NCBI RefSeq assembly: GCF_000014865.1
Contig: NC_008576.1
Location: 401,501-465,500, forward strand
Reading direction: 5' to 3'
Length of the DNA: 64,000 bases
Source: Magnetococcus marinus MC-1
GTDB taxonomy: Bacteria > Pseudomonadota > Magnetococcia > Magnetococcales > Magnetococcaceae
The notes beneath the pieces are model-generated. The model did no database searches. It was not told the DNA's origin and was given only the letters and a program-made list of their open reading frames with translations. Position 1 is the stretch's first letter, and every line of letters begins with the position of its first letter. The translations under genes were made by a program, and so were the position numbers. Positions 27,967-36,426 of this stretch are shown here, piece after piece.

Positions 27967-28697
27967 GCCTTTAATCTCTCTGTAGCGTGGGGGTGGCGAA
28001 ACAGACAGTGCAGCGCGGTCACCGAGGTGAACCCGTCGCGTAGCGCCTCTTCATCCGTGGCCAATTGAAACTCTTCCTCTCTGGGGGTGGGAATCGTTGG
28101 ATCCCAGAAAGCCGGGTTACCCGCCGCCGTGACCGGCGGTGGCGGCCAGTTAAAGCGCAATCCCTGGCGTGTGGGCTTGGGATTTTTTAACTCATATTCC
28201 GGCACATTGGGCACATTGACATTTAAAAAGGTGCCAGGGGGCAGGGGATTTTCCAACCACTGCCGGATCACCATGTGGGTGACTTTAATGGCACTCTCAA
28301 AATGCCAGGGTGCCGCGCTGCCACACAGGGATACCGCCATGGAGGGAATGCCCGAGAGGGCACCTTCCCAAGCGGCCCCAGCGGTGGCTGAGTAGCTGAG
28401 ATCCTCAGCCACATTTGCCCCCATGTTAATGCCAGAGACCAGCAAATCCGGGGGGCGCCGCAACACCATACGCAGCCCAGCCATAACACAATCGGTCGGA
28501 GTGCCGTTGATCGCAACCTCATATTCGGCGATGCGGGTGAGCTTAATATCCTCGCCACGGGAGATAGCGTGGGCTGTGCCACTCATATCTTTGACCGGGG
28601 CGAGCGTCACCACATCGTGCCGCTCTTTAAGCGCATCTTTGAGCGCTTGAAGACCCGGCGAGGCGATGCCATCATCATTGGTAAGCAGTATCAACAT
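27948..28697 (-). CDS. surE: 5'/3'-nucleotidase SurE
   Basis: Metal-dependent nucleotidase/exopolyphosphatase of about 249 aa, a stationary-phase survival protein. It begins MLILLTNDDGI (metal ligands DD at about 8-9), with GTAHAISRG, INGTPTDCVMAGL, LLVSGINMGANV and YSATAGAAWEGAL. I start at 28697, where the canonical N-terminus begins; an upstream in-frame Met would add 31 unrelated residues. First gene of the operon. Confidence 0.96.
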   Translation of the reverse strand: MLILLTNDDGIASPGLQALKDALKERHDVVTLAPVKDMSGTAHAISRGEDIKLTRIAEYEVAINGTPTDCVMAGLRMVLRRPPDLLVSGINMGANVAEDLSYSATAGAAWEGALSGIPSMAVSLCGSAAPWHFESAIKVTHMVIRQWLENPLPPGTFLNVNVPNVPEYELKNPKPTRQGLRFNWPPPPVTAAGNPAFWDPTIPTPREEEFQLATDEEALRDGFTSVTALHCLFRHPHATERLKAWSLFR

Positions 28698-28963
28698 GAA
28701 ACACCCATTTTCAGTAGCCCGTTTGCCACAGACCACTTTGCAAAATTGAAACCACAGCAAGCAATATCGGGTAAGATCTTGGTAAGACACTGAAAAGCAT
28801 ATGTTATGGTGGTGTTTTTTAGCAGTGATCCGCCAGATAAATCCTGGCTATGGGTAGAAACCGCCCTGGCTTCACAGGCAAAGATTGCCCGGCCTCAAGC
28901 AGGGGGATGAGAAAACAAACAAGGGTGTTAGAAAAGGCGGTTGGTACGGGGCTCTATGCCAGA

Positions 28964-28998
28964 CATGGATGGGTCTGCCCAGGGGCAGACCCTCCATG
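28964..28998 (-). terminator. Hairpin after the DUF4340 gene
   Basis: CATGGATGGGTCTGCC pairs with GGCAGACCCTCCATG around a CAGG loop, one base bulged. It lies 18 bases past the stop of the minus-strand operon. There is no T tract, so it may be a 3'-end stabiliser more than an intrinsic terminator. Confidence 0.5.
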
Positions 28999-29015
28999 CT
29001 GGGGTTCAACGCTGT

Positions 29016-29966
29016 TTAGGGGGCTTTGTTGAGCAAGCTGTCGCGCTTGCCCGCTTCAATCAACGACTCCGCCAGATAGGTGGGGAGTTTAAAATATTCG
29101 GGTCGATCAGAGCGTTTCAGGGTATAGCTGTTCGGTTCGCTCTGGTGCCCCAGTTGATAGATCAGTGGGGGTTGCCCCTGGCGGGTAAGGGTGGCCTGCC
29201 AGACCGGTTTGTCCAGCCCATATGCGGGTTGATCCGTCACCCCCAGCAGCTCCTCAATGCGCAAGGTCGCCAGCTTCGTGCTCAAGCTCTCTACGGCGGT
29301 GCTGTTTACCGTTTCCCCCGCTTGTAAGCCGGTGGCCTGCCAGCTAGGCTTGGCAGCTTTATCCTCTTTATCCACCGGCTGGCGCTGTAGGGTTAGGCCA
29401 TGGGTTGCGATCTGCATGATCTCCCCCGCCGGTATCTGCAACAGGGTTTTATCCTGCCACGCTTTCGCGGTTTGCGGCACTTGGTGCAGGGCTATGGCCA
29501 CATTAAAGATGCCCGGCTGCCCCTCAACATGGGCCGCGCTGTTGCGTGCCCCCTGACCACTGCCCAGATAGAGCACCGCCACCACCTGTTGTTGACGTTT
29601 GAGGGTGATGCGGCGGTTAAAGTGGGTATCGGCAACCTTAAACCGTTCCAGCGCCGCGTCGCTGGTGGCCATGGGAGTGCCGTGGCTCAGGCTCTTGAGT
29701 TGGCTGAGCAGGGCGGTCACGTCGCCCTGCTCAGCCGGGTAGTTGTGGTGGTCGGGCAGCCGCCAAAGGCCATCCTGTTTTTTGAGCAGCAGTTGGCTGT
29801 GATCGTCGCCCTCGATGAGCAGTTCATCAAGCTCGCCTTCACCCAAGTTGAGCAGGGGTGTGTTGGGGTTGACCGCTTGTAAGCTGGGGCCACTGCCCAG
29901 CAACACCAGCGCCAAGCCCATCTGTGCCGCCAGCAATAGGGCCAGTATACGAATATTGCGTGCCAT
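29016..29966 (-). CDS. DUF4340-domain protein of the Gld-type ABC system
   Basis: Membrane-anchored protein of about 316 aa. One N-terminal helix (RNIRILALLLAAQMGLALVL) is followed by a large periplasmic part of repeated beta-strand units typical of DUF4340 (LLIEGDDHSQLLLKKQDGLWRLP; ITLKRQQQVVAVLYLG). These proteins occur next to GldG-like ABC auxiliary genes, as here, where the upstream stop lies 2 bases away. The start at 29966 replaces an upstream Met that would overlap the previous gene. The molecular role of the family is not established. Confidence 0.85.
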   Translation of the reverse strand: MARNIRILALLLAAQMGLALVLLGSGPSLQAVNPNTPLLNLGEGELDELLIEGDDHSQLLLKKQDGLWRLPDHHNYPAEQGDVTALLSQLKSLSHGTPMATSDAALERFKVADTHFNRRITLKRQQQVVAVLYLGSGQGARNSAAHVEGQPGIFNVAIALHQVPQTAKAWQDKTLLQIPAGEIMQIATHGLTLQRQPVDKEDKAAKPSWQATGLQAGETVNSTAVESLSTKLATLRIEELLGVTDQPAYGLDKPVWQATLTRQGQPPLIYQLGHQSEPNSYTLKRSDRPEYFKLPTYLAESLIEAGKRDSLLNKAP

Positions 29967-29968
29967 GA

Positions 29969-32863
29969 TTACACCTCCGCCAGAATCGCTTGGTGACGAC
30001 GCAGCTGACGCAACCGCACCGCCCGGCGCCACAGCCAGATGCCCAACAGCCCCAGCAGCACCAACCCGTAGTTAAAATATTCAATGACCATGCGGCTGCC
30101 ATCGCTCATGGGCAGCAGGGTGCGGGCAAACTGCATGCGTCCACGAATTTGCATCAAGGCGGCATCCTGTAAGGCCCAGTCGATGCTGTTTTGCAGCAAC
30201 TCGATGGGTTTATTGTAGAGGGTACCCGCCCCTTGTGAGGCCAAGGACAAGACCTCGTCCGAGGCAAACCCGTTGGAGGCGATCAGGATTAAACGCGCCT
30301 CGGGGGAGGAGTGCTCAAGCACGCCGCCAAATTGGGGTTTGGTTGGCTCTGGATCGGTTTGCTGCGCCTTCTCCTCGGGGGCGTGCGCAGAGGGAGCCTC
30401 CTGCTCGTGCAGTAGGGGCGAGGCTTTATCCTTAAAGAAGGAGTCAAAGCGTCCCTCTAGCGCCACCGCCAGCAGTTGAGGCTCTTGGCTGTCGGGTTTG
30501 GGAAAACCCTGGTCGGGATAGGCTTGATAGTCGGGCAGAATATTCAAGGCATCCGAGCTCCAGCTCTGTTTGGAGCTATGCAGCAGGGGGATCACCTGAC
30601 GGGTTTTGTTCGGTTCGGCATCCACCACAATGGGTGAGGCCCAATTGATGGTCAACTGCCCCAAGCCAGCGGTAATGGGGCTTTTAGGATTGAGGCTCGC
30701 GCCACGCAGATCGGGAAAATGGGGGTAGGGGAACTGTTGAATCTCCTCCACCGCCATAGGGCCGATATAGCGTGTGACCGGTACTGGTAGAGAGGCCTTT
30801 TGGGCATCCAGCACCATCTTCTCTTGTAGGGTAATGCCGTGGCTGGCTAGCCATTCGGTCAATCCGGCGTCATGCTTATTGGCGACGCTCAAAGAGCCCT
30901 GTAGATCCACATCAAAGGGGGAGGTGGCCAGCACCACTGTGCCCCCCTGCATGAGAAATTGATCCATGGCAAAGAGCTGTTTTTCATTCAGCTTATCGGG
31001 ACCCATCACCATTAACAGATCGGTCTGGGCGGGCACTTGGCCGCTTTGCAGGTCGTTGCTGGTGACTTTAAGAGACTCCCCCAACGCTTCTTGCAGCAGG
31101 GTGTAGCCCTTACCCGGGGTGGGGGCCCGGCCCATCATGCCCGCTGGGGCTGGGGTGGCGGTGGTAAGGGTGATGTTTTTCAAAAAGCCCGGTGCCATAC
31201 GCTGTACGGCGGCTTCAATGGTGCGTTTTAGCCCCTCTTTGGTGAGCTCTTCAGGCAGCGGCACGGGGATGCCATCGCTGTCATTACCCGTCAACACCAT
31301 GTAAAACCAGAAGGGTTGAGGATCTAGCAAGCTGGCAATTTGCGGTTTAAAGCCGTAATCCTGCTTGAGCTGTTTGGCCAGCGCAGGGTCTTGACCCGGA
31401 TCTTTAAACTGCACCTTAAACTTCTCTTTACCCTGGGCCGTTAGCTCATCCAGGGCACTTTGTAAGGCACCTTGCAGCTTCTCTACCCCAGCGGGCAGCG
31501 GTTGGGAGAGATAACCGGTAAAAGTAACCGGGTGGGCAAGACCCTCAAAGGGGTTGCCGCCGGATTGATAGGCGTGCTGCACCTTGCGAATGGATTGGGT
31601 GATGGCATATTCAGGATTTTTAAGCATCACCTCAAGCTCACGGCTGGCACCGGATTTAATCTCGATGAGGTCGGTATAGCTGAGCTTTTGAAATTGATCG
31701 CCGTAGGCGACCACCAGATCAAAATAGGCGTTCACCACCGAGGCTTGGTGACGGCTGGCCATTTGGAATGGTACCGGACGGATGCCGTAGCGGCTGGCGG
31801 CCTCCTCCTCCAGAGCGGGGCTGCGTTGGGGATCAATAAAGGCGACCTCGACCCGGCCCTTGCTGAGCTGGGCATACTCTTTGAGCAGATCGCGAATTTG
31901 CGGCACCAACGGGGCCAGCAGGGGGTGGGTTTTGGCACTAAAATAGCCCCGGATCTGCAAGGGTTCTTGCAACTGTTGGAGCTGCTGCTGGGTGGCCTCG
32001 GAGAGGGAGTAGAGCTTGCCGGCGGTCATATCTTGGCGCAGCCAGCCGATGGAGCCCAGCCATAGGTTGCCCGCCACAAAGTTTGCCACCAGTAGGGCGG
32101 TTAACCAACCCCACTGTTTATGGCGCTGGCTTATGGGGTTGCCTGCCCATTTAAGGCGTTCCAAGGTAAACAGGTTGAGGGTTAAAAACACCCCAACAAG
32201 GGAGAGGTAATAATAGAGATCCCGCAGATCCACCACCCCACGGGTGATGGCGTCAAAGCGGGAACCACTGCCTAAGAGCGCCAAAAAGTGGCTGACCTCG
32301 TGACCAAACAGGTTGGTTAGGGTCGGGCTGCCAATAAAATAGAAGAGTCCGCACACCGCTGTGGTCAGGATAAGGGCCACGATGGGGTTATCGGTGCGGG
32401 CACTCATAAACAGGCCGATGCTAACATAGGCCGCTGCCAAGAACAGGGTGGCGATGTACCCCCCCAGCACTGGGCCCCAATCCAACGGACCCAGCAGGGC
32501 CACCGTCAAGGTCAGGGGCAGGGTTAGGGCCAGCCCCACCACCACCAATGCCAGGGCCGCCGCAAATTTACCCGCGATGAGGTGCAGGGGATTGACCGGG
32601 CTGGTGAGCAGCGTCTCCAGGGTGCCACTGCGGCGCTCTTCGGACCAGCTGCGCATGGTCAGAGCGGCCACCAAAAAGATCAACAGCAGGGGCATCCACT
32701 GAAACATGGGGCGCAGATCGGCAATGTTGCGGGCAAAAAAGGTCTCCACCCAGAACACGATAAACAGGGTTGCCGCCAAAAACGCGCCGAGAAACAGAAA
32801 GGCCGCTGGCGAGGCAAAAAAGCTTTGAAACTCCTTTTGGGCAATGCGCATAATCTTATCCAT
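29969..32863 (-). CDS. ABC-2 permease fused to GldG-like auxiliary domain
   Basis: Inner-membrane protein of about 964 aa. Residues 1-240 are an ABC-2 permease with about six helices (MDKIMRIAQKEFQSFF; SWSEERRSGTLETLLTSPV is the coupling segment). A further helix near 270-290 leads into a long extracytoplasmic GldG/ABC_transp_aux region (about 300-880), with a final helix (about 925-945) and a basic tail. In Bacteroidetes GldF and GldG are separate proteins; here one chain carries both. It starts inside the end of the ATPase gene (8-base overlap), so the three genes form one operon. The substrate is unknown. Confidence 0.88.
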   Translation of the reverse strand: MDKIMRIAQKEFQSFFASPAAFLFLGAFLAATLFIVFWVETFFARNIADLRPMFQWMPLLLIFLVAALTMRSWSEERRSGTLETLLTSPVNPLHLIAGKFAAALALVVVGLALTLPLTLTVALLGPLDWGPVLGGYIATLFLAAAYVSIGLFMSARTDNPIVALILTTAVCGLFYFIGSPTLTNLFGHEVSHFLALLGSGSRFDAITRGVVDLRDLYYYLSLVGVFLTLNLFTLERLKWAGNPISQRHKQWGWLTALLVANFVAGNLWLGSIGWLRQDMTAGKLYSLSEATQQQLQQLQEPLQIRGYFSAKTHPLLAPLVPQIRDLLKEYAQLSKGRVEVAFIDPQRSPALEEEAASRYGIRPVPFQMASRHQASVVNAYFDLVVAYGDQFQKLSYTDLIEIKSGASRELEVMLKNPEYAITQSIRKVQHAYQSGGNPFEGLAHPVTFTGYLSQPLPAGVEKLQGALQSALDELTAQGKEKFKVQFKDPGQDPALAKQLKQDYGFKPQIASLLDPQPFWFYMVLTGNDSDGIPVPLPEELTKEGLKRTIEAAVQRMAPGFLKNITLTTATPAPAGMMGRAPTPGKGYTLLQEALGESLKVTSNDLQSGQVPAQTDLLMVMGPDKLNEKQLFAMDQFLMQGGTVVLATSPFDVDLQGSLSVANKHDAGLTEWLASHGITLQEKMVLDAQKASLPVPVTRYIGPMAVEEIQQFPYPHFPDLRGASLNPKSPITAGLGQLTINWASPIVVDAEPNKTRQVIPLLHSSKQSWSSDALNILPDYQAYPDQGFPKPDSQEPQLLAVALEGRFDSFFKDKASPLLHEQEAPSAHAPEEKAQQTDPEPTKPQFGGVLEHSSPEARLILIASNGFASDEVLSLASQGAGTLYNKPIELLQNSIDWALQDAALMQIRGRMQFARTLLPMSDGSRMVIEYFNYGLVLLGLLGIWLWRRAVRLRQLRRHQAILAEV

Positions 32864-33788
32864 GGCCCACCTCCCCATGCGTCTGCGGCTGTTGATTGAT
32901 TTGCGCAAACAGCGACTCCAGATTCTGTTTTTCAAAATGTAGCCCGTGCAGACCCAACCCGCCTTCCACCACCGCTTGAGCGATCTGGGGTGTCTGCTGA
33001 GCAGGCACGTTGAGGGCGTAGTGGTAGAGCCCATCGGTGCTGGGCAGGGACTCTATCTGCGCGCTCTCCAGCTGTGAGGCCAGCGTGGCTTGGGCGGTTT
33101 TTGCGGTGGTGAGCCGTAACCGTCCACCGCTCTGCAAGGTGGCGAGGGTAGCATCCACCACCAGCTTGCCCTGTTTTAGGATCAATACCCGCTCACAGAC
33201 CGCTTGCACCTCTTGCAAAATATGGGTGGAGAGAATCACCGTGGCCTCTTTGGCCAGCTCCCGGATAAGATCCCGCATCTGGCGGATCTGGGTAGGATCT
33301 AGGCCATTGGTGGGCTCATCCAGAATAATAATATCGGGATCATGCAAAATAGCCTGGGCCACACCCACCCGCTGCCGGTAGCCACGGGAGAGGGTGGCGA
33401 TGGGGGCCAGCGCCTTCTCTTGCAGGGCGGTACGGCGGATGGCGCGGGCGATGGCACGGGGTTTGTCAATATCGGCGATGCCCCGTAGATCGGCATGATA
33501 CTCCAAATAGGCCATAACCGTCATTTCGGGCCAGACCGGACAGTTTTCCGGCAGATAACCGATGCGACCCTGCACGGTGTTGGCCTCGCGGTTGAGGGCC
33601 AAGCCATCAATAAGAATGGTGCCAGAGGTGGGCTCCAGAAAGCCGGTGAGCATCTTCATGATGGTGGTTTTGCCCGCGCCATTATGGCCCAGTAGCCCCA
33701 CCACCTCACCCCGCTGGATGGCAAAGGAGCAGGCTTCTACAGCGGTATAATCGCCATAGACGCGGCTGAGTTGGGATACTTCAATCAT
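32856..33788 (-). CDS. ABC transporter ATP-binding protein (GldA-like)
   Basis: Cytoplasmic ATPase of about 310 aa that powers the fused permease encoded next. Walker A GHNGAGKTT (about 36-44), Q-loop GYLPENCPVWPEM, signature LSRGYRQRVGVAQAI, Walker B IIILDEPTNGLD and switch His in STHILQEV. The C-terminal 90 residues resemble the regulatory tail of GldA/NosF-type ATPases. I start at 33788 (MIEVSQLSRVYG); an upstream in-frame start would add 29 unrelated residues. Confidence 0.94.
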   Translation of the reverse strand: MIEVSQLSRVYGDYTAVEACSFAIQRGEVVGLLGHNGAGKTTIMKMLTGFLEPTSGTILIDGLALNREANTVQGRIGYLPENCPVWPEMTVMAYLEYHADLRGIADIDKPRAIARAIRRTALQEKALAPIATLSRGYRQRVGVAQAILHDPDIIILDEPTNGLDPTQIRQMRDLIRELAKEATVILSTHILQEVQAVCERVLILKQGKLVVDATLATLQSGGRLRLTTAKTAQATLASQLESAQIESLPSTDGLYHYALNVPAQQTPQIAQAVVEGGLGLHGLHFEKQNLESLFAQINQQPQTHGEVGHG

Positions 33789-33944
33789 GCAGTCCCCCAG
33801 AGATGTCTTAGGTTGGGACCCCAGAGGGTCCGGTTTACGAATCAGATTGGCTTTGAACGGTCTATCTGGGGCCATTCCTTCGCCCCCTCGTGCCTTTTAT
33901 GTAAGTACCCCTGGGATGGCTTGCAAGGGGCCATGGGTGATTTT

Positions 33945-33984
33945 CCAGCCTACCCGGCTGCTTTGCGGCTTGTGGGTAGGCTGG
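33945..33984 (-). terminator. Hairpin after mrp
   Basis: CCAGCCTACCC (33945-33955) pairs with GGGTAGGCTGG (33974-33984) around an 18-base loop, 14 bases past the mrp stop. It has no T tract on either side, so its termination activity is uncertain. Confidence 0.5.
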
Positions 33985-33998
33985 CATGCAGCAGGAAT

Positions 33999-35018
33999 CT
34001 AGGCAGGCTCTTGGGTTGGGGCGGTGCACTGGGCGACCCGCTGGGCCAGTGCCAGCAGGGCGGCCTTGGCGGGGCTCGACGACTCTTGCAGCAGCAGGGG
34101 CACTCCCGCATCCCCGGCCTGGGAGATCTCATGGGCCAGCGGTAGTTGGGCCAGCGAGACAATGCCCGGGGGCAGTGGCAGTTGGCTATGGATCAAAGGG
34201 TGGCTCTGGTGGCCGCAGGCGGTGCACACTTGGTGGTTCATATTTTCCACGATGCCCAGAATGGGGGCTTGCTGCTTTTGAAACAGCTCGATGGCGCGGC
34301 GCACGTCGCCCCAGGCGACCTCTTGGGGTGTGGTGACCAGTACCACCCCATGGGTTTTTAGTTTGGAGGCGATGGTTAATTGGGCGTCTCCGGTACCGGG
34401 GGGCATGTCGATGATCAGGTAATCCAGCTCACCCCAGCAGGTTTTGGTGATAAATTGTAGCAGGGTACCACTCACCAATGGACCGCGCCAATCCAGGGCT
34501 TTACCCGGGTCGACCAACGAACCGGTGGAGATAAAGCGAATGCCATGCCGTTGCAGGGGTAAGAGATACTCATGGGGCAGCACCTGGGGTTTATCGTGGC
34601 AGCCCAGCATGGTGGGCACACTGGGGCCGTAGATATCGGCATCCATCAGCCCCACCTTGTGGCCCAGCAGGTTGAGCCCCACCGCCAGGTTGACCGCTAC
34701 GGTGGATTTGCCCACGCCCCCCTTACCGCTGGCTACCAGGATAATGCGTTTAACCCCTTGAATGCCCTCGGTACCCACCTGTGCTTGGGCAACAATAAGC
34801 TCTAGGCTGCCGGTGTGGATGGCCTGAATGGCCTGCCTTGCCTGCTCTTCAAAGGCGATGCGTTGTTGCCGATCACCGGTAATGAGATGCACCACCACCC
34901 GGAGATGCTGCTCGTGCAGCGTGACCTCTTGCAGCAGGTTGAGGGTGTTGATGTTCCATTTTAGCTTGGGTTCTTGCAGTTGATCAAATAGGGCGACAAT
35001 GGCGGCGCGTTGAGCCAT
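33999..35018 (-). CDS. Mrp/ApbC family iron-sulfur carrier ATPase
   Basis: P-loop NTPase of 339 aa, a cytoplasmic carrier or scaffold for iron-sulfur clusters. The N-terminal 90 residues look like a DUF59/MIP18 domain. The deviant Walker A GKGGVGKSTVAVNLA (about 98-112) follows, then MDADIYGPSVPTM and DMPPGTGDAQLT. The cluster-bridging pair is CTAC in HQVCTACGHQSH (about 272-283). Length is typical. It is preceded by a small unknown gene with a 6-base gap. Confidence 0.94.
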   Translation of the reverse strand: MAQRAAIVALFDQLQEPKLKWNINTLNLLQEVTLHEQHLRVVVHLITGDRQQRIAFEEQARQAIQAIHTGSLELIVAQAQVGTEGIQGVKRIILVASGKGGVGKSTVAVNLAVGLNLLGHKVGLMDADIYGPSVPTMLGCHDKPQVLPHEYLLPLQRHGIRFISTGSLVDPGKALDWRGPLVSGTLLQFITKTCWGELDYLIIDMPPGTGDAQLTIASKLKTHGVVLVTTPQEVAWGDVRRAIELFQKQQAPILGIVENMNHQVCTACGHQSHPLIHSQLPLPPGIVSLAQLPLAHEISQAGDAGVPLLLQESSSPAKAALLALAQRVAQCTAPTQEPA

Positions 35019-35024
35019 GGGGGG

Positions 35025-35285
35025 TTAATCCTTCGATGGGGGGTTGAGCAGAGCGCGAAAGCTTTCGGCTGGGGTGGTCTGTTTGCCACACCATTGATCC
35101 ACCAAGGTCGCCAGACAGTCGTGCAAGACCGGATTGCACCAGAGCAAGCGGTTGGTGGCGGTAATGGCATCATTGGCTTCATCCACCACAATGAGGCCGC
35201 TCTCATCGGCGGTTTTGCGGATCAGTTCCCACATTTTGGGTTGGGTGGTTTTAACATAGTCGATAAAGCCCTGTTCAGCGGACAT
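35025..35285 (-). CDS. Small unknown protein ahead of mrp
   Basis: Protein of 86 aa that I do not recognise. It is soluble and helical, with three Cys in a 20-residue stretch (WCNPVLHDCLATLVDQWCGK). It lies 6 bases upstream of mrp on the same strand and so is cotranscribed. The clustered Cys and the neighbour suggest, but do not show, a link to iron-sulfur handling. No signal peptide. Confidence 0.65.
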   Translation of the reverse strand: MSAEQGFIDYVKTTQPKMWELIRKTADESGLIVVDEANDAITATNRLLWCNPVLHDCLATLVDQWCGKQTTPAESFRALLNPPSKD

Positions 35286-35664
35286 AGCGTACCTCTTGAT
35301 AGCCTGTTAAACGGGTGGCCAGACCAACAACCTTTGTGAACGCGGGTTCACTCGGGGCATATGTAGGCCAGCTTAGACCCATTTGCAAGGGGGGTGGGTG
35401 AAAATTGTGGGCAGCTTGGCATAAGGGTAAGGAGCGATGGAATGTGACGCGAACATGGCGCGGAAAAGGAGGTGTGGTGCCCATGGCCGCGCGTGACGTA
35501 GGCTTGGATGGGATCTCCTAGACCAGGATGCAGCGTGCAGAGGCAATGCTACAAAACTTACCATTTTGAATTTTTGAGTTGTATAAGTTAAATGGTATCA
35601 ATAAAATTAGATAAGGCACCGGGTGTTTTGAAATAGTAGGGAAAGGGAGCAGAAGGGGGGTGTA
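35286..35664. other. Intergenic, divergent promoter region
   Basis: A 379-base gap between two divergent genes. The right part (35550-35630) is AT-rich (TTTTGAATTTTTGAGTTGTA) and probably holds the promoter for the STAS-like gene. No gene or repeat is seen. Confidence 0.45.
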
Positions 35665-36030
35665 ATGGCTGAAGTCAGGGAGGGTTCCGTTTGGGTCTTG
35701 TGTGCGTGTGAGTATCTGCATGGGGATCGGTATGCTCAGTTTGAACGCTTGAGGGAGGATCTGCATAACAGCCGTCAAGTTGAGTTGGTCGTGTTCAATG
35801 TAGGCATGATGAAAACATTGAATAGTGAACAGTTGGGTAAGTTGATCCAAATAAGCAACCAAGATAAATATGAAGTTTGTCTGACCAATGTTTCGGAGCA
35901 AAACTACGCATTAATGAAATTAATAGGGTTGGAGCGATTTGTAAAAATTTATGATAAGCCCCAAGCCGAAGCCCTTGCGAAGGAGCATAGAATACTCTCC
36001 GCTTTCGACTGTCTTTATGGAGATGGCTGA
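35665..36030 (+). CDS. STAS-like protein (possible anti-sigma antagonist)
   Basis: Soluble protein of 121 aa. A beta-strand/helix pattern matches STAS domains weakly: VELVVFNVGMMKTLNSEQLG corresponds to the xxDxSxxxxxDSSGLG segment, and YEVCLTNVSEQNYALMKLIG with FVKIYD to the end of the fold. At the phosphorylation site (DSS) the sequence reads NSE, so the usual phospho-acceptor seems to be Glu. No kinase or phosphatase partner is nearby. A purine-rich ribosome site (AGAAGGGGGG) precedes the ATG. The local base composition is AT-richer than its neighbours, a mild sign of separate origin. Confidence 0.55.
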   Translation: MAEVREGSVWVLCACEYLHGDRYAQFERLREDLHNSRQVELVVFNVGMMKTLNSEQLGKLIQISNQDKYEVCLTNVSEQNYALMKLIGLERFVKIYDKPQAEALAKEHRILSAFDCLYGDG

Positions 36031-36426
36031 AGCAAGCTGTAGCTTGTATGAACTATTTTTGTAAAGCATTTTCTTAATTACGCGCTTTTGTAGGGGTGCA
36101 TGTCCGCTCCCATTACACGGTTCTTGAGCATTGCCAGCTTGGCTCTAGCAAGTTTGAGCGCGCTCTTCTGTAGACATCCGTAACTTGGATAAGACATGAA
36201 CAATTATGACAGTGTCCTCTATAAAAGCAGTTCATGCAGAACCGTTGCGGGCGGTTTACGGGGGGATTGCGGTAAGCCAAATAGACGTAGCGGTTGGGGG
36301 AGGATGGAATTGTTTGATTCAATAAACGGCCCCCTGTGCAGGGGCCGTTGAGTTGAAGGGGATGATTTTATTGTGGGGGGCTGGATTGCCTTTCCCCCCT
36401 TGTGTAGCACGGTAGAGGCAACACCT
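36031..36426. other. Intergenic region between convergent genes
   Basis: A 396-base gap after the STAS-like gene and before the rsgA stop. Apart from the rsgA terminator hairpin at 36325-36349 I see nothing that supports a gene. A short Cys-rich minus-strand frame (36113-36322) has no ribosome site or family match. Confidence 0.4.
36325..36349 (-). terminator. Probable rsgA terminator
   Basis: AACGGCCCC (36325-36333) pairs with GGGGCCGTT (36341-36349). On the minus strand it is followed by TATTGAATC, a weak T-containing tail. It lies 78 bases past the rsgA stop. Confidence 0.6.

Noticed and set aside
36113-36322. A 69-codon Cys-rich minus-strand frame
   Set aside because: No ribosome site or family match; probably chance.
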